Source: Melieria omissa (taxonomy: Eukaryota; Arthropoda; Insecta; Diptera; Ulidiidae). From it: a stretch of DNA of 64,000 nt. The stretch lies in the NCBI GenBank assembly GCA_963971225.1, contig OZ020267.1, forward strand, positions 35,802,989 through 35,866,988, read 5' to 3'. Both the position numbers and the translations under genes were made by a program. Below, in pieces: positions 60,278 through 64,000 of this stretch (within the stretch, counting starts at the first letter, position 1; each line of letters starts with the position of its first letter). The notes under the pieces were generated by a model, which was not told the origin of the DNA, searched no databases, and worked only from the letters and a program-made list of their open reading frames with translations.

Positions 60278-63207
60278 ACAGAGAGACACATATAATTCGC
60301 AGCAAATGCGCTTGTCGCTGTTTCGTGCTAATCTAATTTTCAGATCAAGTATTACTTTCTAAAAACTCGCTGATCGTTGCTCGTATAAAAAACGGCCACA
60401 AAAAATCGCCATCTGTGCAAATTCTAAAACATCAGCTGCGCCTGGCACACACGGCCAGCGCATACAAATACTGGATCACTTGGCACTCGCGCCATGTTCC
60501 ACTTAGGTGCGCCAAATGCAACACAACGTTATCAGCCAGTCGCTGTTACAACAACTAAAACAACAACACTCACAGCACATAAACAAATGCGTTGCACGTT
60601 CTTTGGTGCTGCCGCCGCTGCAAACAAGAGTAACAGTTTGTGCCACTTTTGCGCTACACGCGGCCTTTTTGGCAGCCAGCAGGCCAAACGAAAAGTGCGC
60701 GCGCCAGCCAACAATTGGGCCATGCCGCAGCCCAGGCACAATTTGGCATCATTTTTTTGAATTTTCGGGGGCAAGTTTTGACGTTGCTGCTGCGCGACTC
60801 CATAAATGCATAAATGTTGCAAATTGCTGATTGATTGACTGCAGCGTGCGGCCAATAAAATTGCCACTTAATCGTTTGGTTGCCATTAGAAGTTTGAAAG
60901 GAGCTTTTAGTATTTGATTCTCACGGGAAAATATGAATTAGTTAGTGGACTTTGAGTCTGCGCTTTGTGTGTGGCTGCTTATGTTGCACAGACATTCAAT
61001 AAGTTACTGACTTAACTGGCCAGAACAACCAGTTAGTGGGTTGCGGCCAGCCGCAAAATTTTCTCCAGGCACCTCTGCTTTGTATGCGCTTTCTTTAGTT
61101 GGTGACACCAAGAGATGATGGGGCTTCCAGCAGAGACAGAGAGTTTTCTTCTTTGCCATCGATCTTCAAAGTTTTGGCGCGAAATTGTGAATTCTTAAGA
61201 AGAAATCAAAACAAAATTAGGTTCAATTAAAAGTAATAATCCCACATAATATGATCGAAAAAGCAACTTTAAGTCTCCTGATCTATTTATTTTTTGTTTA
61301 ATTTGCCTGAAAAATCAGCACTTTGACCCACTTATGCGCCAAATTGCTACAGTTAATGCCAAAAGTGCGCACTGCAAGTCACAACAGCGCCGTTCAATTA
61401 GTTTGTTGACCACTTTACTGCAACCCGCCAGCAAATAAATTAACTGAACCGCATGCTGCCAAACAAAAAACAACAAAAAAACAAAAAACACAGTATTGAT
61501 AAAACTGTTCAAATTGCAAGGCGAACCTTTGGGCTGTCCAACTGCCAACCAGCTGACAGCAGCAGCCTCATTGCTGTTTTGTTTTTTGCGATCACTCGAG
61601 CCTTTCTCCACTGACATCAGCTGGAAGTGGCCGCCAGTGGTCGATGCGATGGCGTCGTGAAACATTTCAAAATTTGTTCTGTTAAAAATCACCCTGCAGG
61701 GTTTGCGCCGCAGTCATGTCATGACTTTCTTCTGCTGCCGCTTCGGGTCTGCTGCGGCACTGAGTCAAAAGTACAAATTCAATTACTGCAATCTGGCTAT
61801 CGGCCGCAAGAGTATCGCCACCGCCACCGCTACCATCAGCACACGACGGCCAACGCGACTATGGCCAACAACAATTGGCTTAAAAAAGTGTAATAAATTA
61901 TTTTCATTGATGTTGGTTTTGTTGGTTGGTTGTATTGCCTGCTGGATGCTGTTGCGCTATTTTGCCATTTTGACCCGAATCGTGAATTAGCTAGAAATTT
62001 CGTAAAGCCATCAAGTTTATTGCGCCAGTGTCGGTGCGACTAAATTGCCAACTGCCACTCCATGCACCATACTTATGTATGTGTATTTGTGTGTGTTTGT
62101 GTGTGTGTTGTATTTGGTGCTTTTTTTGGCAATTGCCGATAAACTTATTTCGAAATTAATTGATTTTGTTCTACGTTCTGCCAATGTTCTTATTTCAACT
62201 GCACTGTTGTTGTTGTTCTTTGTGGCCAAATGTTTATGTAGTCAGCATGGTAGCAGTGCACAGTTGGTACTTACAGTTATTTGACTTGCGGGCAACATGT
62301 GTGCCAACCGCTGTTAGTGGCCGCCGGCCAATACTTCTTCTTATTTGCCTCGTCAAGTGTGCTTTTCAAATTTTTTCGTTGTTTATTCGAACAACTTTAT
62401 TTGTGGTGTCTCAGTTTGTGTAGTTGTTGTTGTTTAACTTTTGAATTTTTATGTAGACAAAATTGTGTTAATGTTGGCAATACTTGGAAAAATTAGACGT
62501 TAAGCCTCCACCTCTTTGCGACTGATAAAGCATTGCGATCGAATGAAAATTAGAAAGCGTTGGGCAAGTGCGGAATTTTGATTAATTTCCCGCCTCTAGT
62601 TCATGGTTTTCATAATTTGTTTTGATTAATTACTGCTGAAATTACGCTGATGAGCCCAAATTGATGTTAGCTTTGGGTGGTTTGCCACAGTCAAATTGAA
62701 AGACACCAGACATTCACACAAACAAAACCAAAAGCCGCTAGAATGAGGTGTTGAGTTCAAACGTGGTTTACATGATAGTTGAAGCGAAACAAATTTTCTA
62801 AACAGTCTGAATACATTAAATTTAAATTTGTTTATAAAACAAACTTCACGCTTCCAATATTTCAAAATCTATTAAAAACAACCTCTTCAACTCTGCCATG
62901 TTGCCAATTTTCTATATTAATTTTTACTAAATTTTACTAAATTTTATTAAATTTAATTTCTTTGCCATTGCAGGTATCCACACAAGAGCCAAATGAGTTT
63001 GCGCCGCACGTCACGGCCACTTGCAAGGCTGGCACCATGAATATCAAAGTGAAATTCAACGGACCCTACACCGGTGCGGTGCATGCGCGAGATCACCGCA
63101 CGTCCGCCTGCATGACGCTGGGCGACGGAGCGGACGCCGTTGGCTTCAGCCTCAATTTGCTGGCGAAACAGGGTGCGCCCGACTACTGCGGCGTGCTGGT
63201 CAGCAAC
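33627..63207 (+). CDS. ZP-domain secreted protein, 5' part (two exons seen)
   Basis: Exon 33627-33719 encodes 31 residues: a polar start, then LLSMLLICIVLLVS, a clear signal-peptide core. It ends CAG|GTGAGTG at phase 0. The next exon starts after TTGCCATTGCAG at 62974 and runs to the donor at 63207/63208 (78 codons). It begins VSTQEPNEFAPHVTATCKAG and holds NIKVKFNGPYTGAVHARD, SACMTLGDG, LNLLAKQGAPDYCGVLVSN. The Cys spacing, the G-x-V-H turn and YCGVLV are those of the ZP-N half of zona pellucida domains in insect cuticle or apical-matrix proteins. Start context GCGAGATGG has a purine at -3. The intron is 29,254 bp. The rest of the ZP domain, any furin site and the membrane anchor lie beyond 64000. 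Which fly ZP gene this is cannot be settled here. Confidence 0.8.
33720..36714. other. Large intron of ZP gene, first part
   Basis: It contains a tandem duplication of about 170 bp at 33953-34220 (AAGCTATAMAAATTTTAGTATAGAAC in both units). A less AT-rich island at 35200-35570 gives chance frames on both strands. No nested gene is supported. Confidence 0.5.
36715..37015. repeat. Tandem duplication, about 150 bp x 2
   Basis: Two diverged units contain TTTTTTAAGGAAAAAGTATG and TTTGCTATTATTTCGAT, starting near 36720 and 36870. They lie just upstream of the mariner relic. Confidence 0.75.
37361..38261 (+). pseudogene. DD34D mariner transposase, frameshifted
   Basis: Segments in order: REDRPKLVIVPETIDAVREL, HSILHEHLAVRKIYSRWIPH, IVIDDESWIYAYES (first catalytic Asp), then a TAA, QSTVKVFQDEP, ACFFG; then in another frame TGHVATVPLEQ, VNSEWYTRICLTEVFNEI, ILHQDNARSHTS (second Asp), PPYSSDLAPNDFFLFP (third Asp, 34 residues later); then in a third frame SPEDAAEAFKNHVLEVSQS and YLEKQ with a stop at about 38259-38261. 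All three catalytic Asp residues survive, but one stop and at least two frameshifts kill the gene. The N-terminal third is missing or unrecognisable. Element ends were not found. Confidence 0.85.
38262..40120. other. ZP-gene intron, no gene recognised
   Basis: Mostly AT-rich. A stretch at 38880-39240 with CAA runs gives a 107-codon frame without domains. Nothing further seen. Confidence 0.5.
40121..40700. repeat. Tandem duplication, 299 bp x 2
   Basis: Units start TACACTGAGAGAAAAG at 40121 and 40420 and both end in GCCAAGCACCCTGTATTT plus a T-rich stretch. Divergence is modest. Both are AT-rich and non-coding. Confidence 0.85.
40701..41765. other. ZP-gene intron, no gene recognised
   Basis: Contains CAA/CAG-rich tracts at 40795-40840 and TTG-rich tracts near 41000-41110 that produce Cys/Gln-rich chance frames on both strands. 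A tRNA-like phrase at about 41640-41700 is discussed separately. Confidence 0.5.
41766..42965. repeat. 92-bp minisatellite, about 13 units, A-B-B higher order
   Basis: The phrase TTCTTCAGTAGAAGC (with variants) recurs at 41890, 41982, 42074 and every 92 bases to 42902, without a single phase slip over 11 intervals. An earlier unit at about 41794 is offset by a few bases. Two unit types alternate: A has TTGGTGGCTCTGAARRGAAT and B has AAGTAATGACCTCGAATTG. From 42074 the order is A B B A B B A B B B, a 276-bp higher-order repeat. It is non-coding and within the large intron. Confidence 0.9.
42966..47511. other. ZP-gene intron, no gene recognised
   Basis: No element ends or coding exons were identified. 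A less AT-rich stretch at 45600-46230 gives overlapping chance frames on both strands and could be a regulatory island. A small inverted pair around TAATTAAATGC and a GCACTGCAGTG core is at 45165-45200. Confidence 0.45.
47512..48065. mobile_element. MITE with about 60-bp terminal inverted repeats, 554 bp
   Basis: Both ends read ACTGCACAA, then a variable 10-20 bp AT stretch, then AATAACAAGGTTCTGACAAC and GGATTCTGGTAG, in inverted orientation. The interior contains two hairpins, GTCCTGTTTTACAGGAC (about 47738) and GGGTCAAATTGACCC (about 47777). No transposase is present. The target duplication is not clear, so the superfamily is left open. Confidence 0.8.
48115..48150. repeat. (ATAC)n microsatellite
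   Basis: A TATATATACATATATACATAC-type tract between the MITE and the longer tandem array. Confidence 0.8.
48295..49062. repeat. Irregular tandem array, 217-235 bp units, 3-4 copies
   Basis: The phrase TTCAAACAGATATTTGAGTACCAG occurs (with variation) at about 48341, 48576, 48793 and 49022. Units also share CCTCAAACGTT, CATTTTGTTCAATGAAATTC and GAACAAACACTGACTTGTT. Unit length varies through small indels. Non-coding. Confidence 0.85.
49063..52771. other. ZP-gene intron, no gene recognised
   Basis: Includes a less AT-rich stretch at 50300-51900 with several overlapping frames on both strands that lack domains. From 52280 to 52770 it is strongly AT-rich. Confidence 0.45.
52874..53614 (-). mobile_element. 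Internally deleted mariner nested in pogo-like MITE
   Basis: Terminal inverted repeats TCAGGTGTACAACTTTGCTT are identical at both ends and flanked by TA (52872-52873 and 53615-53616). The sequence resembles the CCAGGTGTACAAGT ends of the mauritiana subfamily. The 741-bp element has lost the middle of its transposase gene. Confidence 0.9.
52948..53442 (-). pseudogene. Mauritiana-type mariner transposase, middle deleted
   Basis: The N-terminus MSVYVPNSRHLREVLLFCYN with KKNAAEAHRML is followed, after a frameshift, by NGDFDVEDKHGGG. This is fused directly to the C-terminal region RPHVAKVVKKYLETLKWEVL, PHPPYSPDVAPSDFHLFRSM and WEKVVASDGQYFE plus stop. The third catalytic Asp is present; the first two are deleted. 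Nearest in style to Mos1-like transposases. Confidence 0.85.
53734..54379. other. ZP-gene intron, very AT-rich
   Basis: Recurrent phrases such as TCAGAATTGCTAGTTTTG and TTTTTATTTATTTTCAAATT appear here and again at 52500-52740 on the other side of the pogo-like MITE. This suggests an old degenerate tandem repeat that the MITE interrupted. Confidence 0.45.
54380..57720 (-). mobile_element. Jockey-superfamily LINE copy, 3' end intact
   Basis: The minus-strand element comprises the ORF2 described separately, a 3' UTR of about 290 bp and a terminal CTAAATAAATAAAA tract near 54383-54398. Upstream of ORF2 is a pyrimidine-rich stretch to about 57720 with no gag-like (zinc knuckle) ORF1. So the copy is 5'-truncated or the family lacks a conventional ORF1. 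Target duplications were not resolved. Confidence 0.75.
54677..57538 (-). CDS. LINE ORF2: endonuclease and reverse transcriptase, 953 codons
   Basis: An uninterrupted frame. The APE-type endonuclease occupies residues 41-255: FNARSL (Asn 46), SETW (Glu 74), GGGVAIY, VYNPN, GDFNVN (Asp 177, Asn 179) and SDHDLI (242-247). Reverse transcriptase spans about 500-760: DYRPISILPAFSKVCENL, LQSGFRPKHSCSTA, LLDFSKAFDSVDH (Asp 596), TGVPQGSVLGPLLFSLFVND and AYADD (683-687). The C-terminus NAVRVWNSVP matches the family. All catalytic motifs are present, so this may be a young copy. The frame has no ATG near its start: a TGA lies about 15 bases upstream of the first TTG, and the first Met is residue 278. 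Translation would need reinitiation or frameshifting, or the 5' end is lost. Confidence 0.88.
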   Translation of the reverse strand: MVVSVLVLFVIVGLINKPDSGVAENHKVLIDILCKQYDGLNVVHFNARSLGNDKLDYLRYVFEESAVDVICVSETWFHGDVPDLNLSLNGYNLLRHDRVLRKGGGVAIYCKKNLKLGLVAKSLDTDTEFIFAEVADGAAKTLIVCVYNPNKCFSLDSLFNELTELVVDYEYVLICGDFNVNLLSNDSNRSKLVDQLEALGLCVINKYIPTRYANNASPSLLDYFITPDPSQVLTFDQISFISDHDLIFCTLDVVLNRSDLNVTFVYRDFKLLNVSSLMSDLCSVNWNQCWFLDTVDKKLDFINYNLSMLFDIHVPLRTLNAVNSSCPWFNTKVRSAIKKRNKLYTKWRKARSDVSWSNYKAARNAATTVIRQAKRWYFNSKLDPSLPAKKLWRNLRNLKIHGKENTGCELDPNVLNDFFISASNKPSSTVLPQHLPSCDRVKGKFQFVAVCEADVLKSIMDIKSNAVGEDGISLKFVKLIAQFIIGPLTHIINHCFTSSCFPSVWKKAVVLPVAKKANASYPGDYRPISILPAFSKVCENLMATQIYAFLQKHNLLSPLQSGFRPKHSCSTAMVKILDDIRINFDNDDLTILCLLDFSKAFDSVDHNLLCAKLISYFGFNDSSAKLIASYLEGRTQKVMSNNSMSQARLVCTGVPQGSVLGPLLFSLFVNDVFSVCQYVNVHAYADDIQIHLSSRIGLVEDLCYKINSDLSAISVWAAANHLCLNASKSYVLPICHSAIHVDNIPKLYLGSSVLTFTDKIKNLGFIVNSSLSCCDHINGVVRKVYATLRKLRFSASLTPLETRRKLVIQLIVPLIAYSDVVYSKLDSKSLHKINIAFNNATRYVYGLKRYEHISPWQNKVLGCNIENYLFAKNCIFVYRLMEWKTPSYLYEKLIPFKSRRHHNLIVPTYNFLITSRLFFINAVRVWNSVPAVIRAGLDRNNYRAKLYEHFRAL
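57721..59339. other. ZP-gene intron, no gene recognised
   Basis: A less AT-rich island at 57720-58640 with CAA/TTG runs gives many short frames on both strands. No domain or splice-bounded exon was recognised. Confidence 0.45.
59340..59640 (+). pseudogene. Non-LTR retrotransposon RNase H relic
   Basis: The frame reads VICSDSQAAIKALISYVIKG (RNase H SDSQAAI motif), then a short triplicated sequence, then VF-stop-VPGHRGIDGNEKAGSL (VPGH motif), then WTEAL, and in another frame LDKNNLAESLKERSRNSEHW. This is the order of the RNase H domain and downstream region in I/R1-like LINEs. Stops and frameshifts show it is dead. No RT remains beside it. Confidence 0.75.
60245..60275. repeat. (CA)n microsatellite
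   Basis: About fifteen uninterrupted CA units, the longest dinucleotide run in the window. Confidence 0.9.
60276..61010. other. ZP-gene intron, no gene recognised
   Basis: A less AT-rich segment at 60400-60870 carries overlapping frames on both strands of similar length, which argues against any being coding. Confidence 0.45.
61011..61135 (-). pseudogene. RTE-type LINE 3' ORF fragment (copy c)
   Basis: Minus-strand translation gives SSLGVTN, a stop, RKRIQSRGAWRKF, and NWLFWPVK, recognisable against copy b at 31765-31925. The tandem tail is reduced to AGTCAGTAAC. Heavily decayed. Confidence 0.6.
61136..62973. other. ZP-gene intron, last part
   Basis: No gene is recognised. Short frames at 61315-62500 on both strands are compositional. 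The stretch ends in the acceptor TTTCTTTGCCATTGCAG at 62957-62973. Confidence 0.5.
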
Positions 63208-64000
63208 GTGAGTGGTGCCAATGTAAGCTAACCAACTTCCAATACTAATTGCCACTAAACTATTTACACGATTTTATATATTTAACATCTTATTGTTGTA
63301 ATTTTATTTTGTATTTTACACGAACGTTTGACAGCGAATGCAGTGCGCAGCGCGTGCTGAGTGAGCGACACTGTTTGATTTGTGTTTTTTGATGTTGATT
63401 TGTCAACAATTGAAATGCATTCGACACATTGAATTGAACGGTTTTTGTATGCTGGAAAATGCAAATGGCAAATAGTGTAATAAATACAACAAGTTGTCAA
63501 TCAGTTGCAAATAGTGTTAACACTGTGTGGTGTGGTGAATTGAGTTCAGTGCAAAGATTTGAGTTTGAATTTAAACCAAAGTTGAAATATGAATAATAAA
63601 CTGCAACAAATTAAATTTTTTATATGTTGTTGTTAGCTGTGGGTCAAGACCTCGAAGATATAGAAGAATCAATTTGCTTTAAAATGATTACTAACTAATG
63701 TTCTTGAGTATAATAATAAAATTTGAATGAAATTGCAACCCAATTTATGCTTTTTTGCTCGACTTTTGAAGGAAACACTTAAAAATTGATATGTTTATGA
63801 AGAGAATTAAATTGCAGTTTGTTGCTTAAGTCTTTTGTTAGTGCATGCAATTTGTTTTGAGTTCATTTGCACACAAAATTTGTTCCTCAAATGTAGCCAA
63901 AGTATTATGCGTCTTCGCATTGCTTGAAGCTGAATAATAATTTGTTGAACATTTTTTAAGAAAAAACAAAAAAATAAACGATAACTGAAAAATTGCTGCC
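63208..64000. other. Start of the next ZP-gene intron
   Basis: Begins with the donor GTGAGTGG at 63208. The rest is AT-rich and without frames of note up to the window edge. Confidence 0.6.

Noticed and set aside
60494..60867. Four overlapping frames of 78-111 codons
   Set aside because: Two on each strand. Mutual overlap and no motifs point to base composition.

Overview
The window reads as nuclear DNA of a higher fly, most likely a tephritid fruit fly. The basis is AT-rich sequence, introns with fly-type splice sites, a dense mix of small transposons, a DD41D mariner of the kind described from Ceratitis rosa, and a tRNA-derived SINE of a type I associate with tephritids. The genus is inference. 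There are no bacterial-type genes, operons or CRISPR arrays.

Two host genes can be supported. On the minus strand, 13938-14753 holds a compact four-exon gene for a 203-residue protein with a short N-terminal coiled coil and a DUF4806-like domain. On the plus strand lies the 5' part of a secreted zona pellucida (ZP) domain protein. Its signal-peptide exon is at 33627-33719, a 29.25-kb intron follows, and the first ZP exon is at 62974-63207; the gene continues beyond the right edge. An Inr-MTE-DPE core promoter at 29044-29077 and a splice acceptor at 33441-33442 suggest where its transcript may begin.

Region by region: 1-13.8 kb has no host gene but holds mariner relics (one with an internal triplication), a foldback element, a TTAA-flanked MITE, a SINE, a Helitron, a DD41D mariner interrupted by a second SINE, a PIF/Harbinger relic and a LINE tail. 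After the DUF4806 gene, 15-33 kb is dominated by short TTAA-flanked elements whose ends begin CCC or CTC (piggyBac-like), two hAT MITEs, a deleted mariner, a LINE reverse-transcriptase ORF and RTE LINE tails. The large ZP intron (33.7-63 kb) holds a frameshifted mariner, a 92-bp minisatellite with A-B-B higher-order structure, a 554-bp MITE, a roughly 217-235-bp tandem array, a pogo-like MITE split by a mariner, a LINE with an uninterrupted 953-codon endonuclease-reverse transcriptase ORF, and an RNase H relic.

The strongest structural theme is nesting. Four cases show one element inside another, three with intact target-site duplications for both partners. One has a paralogous empty site in the same window that confirms a TTAA insertion. 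A second theme is that several different TTAA elements each carry their own subterminal palindrome. Most remaining open frames are low-complexity or antisense artefacts.
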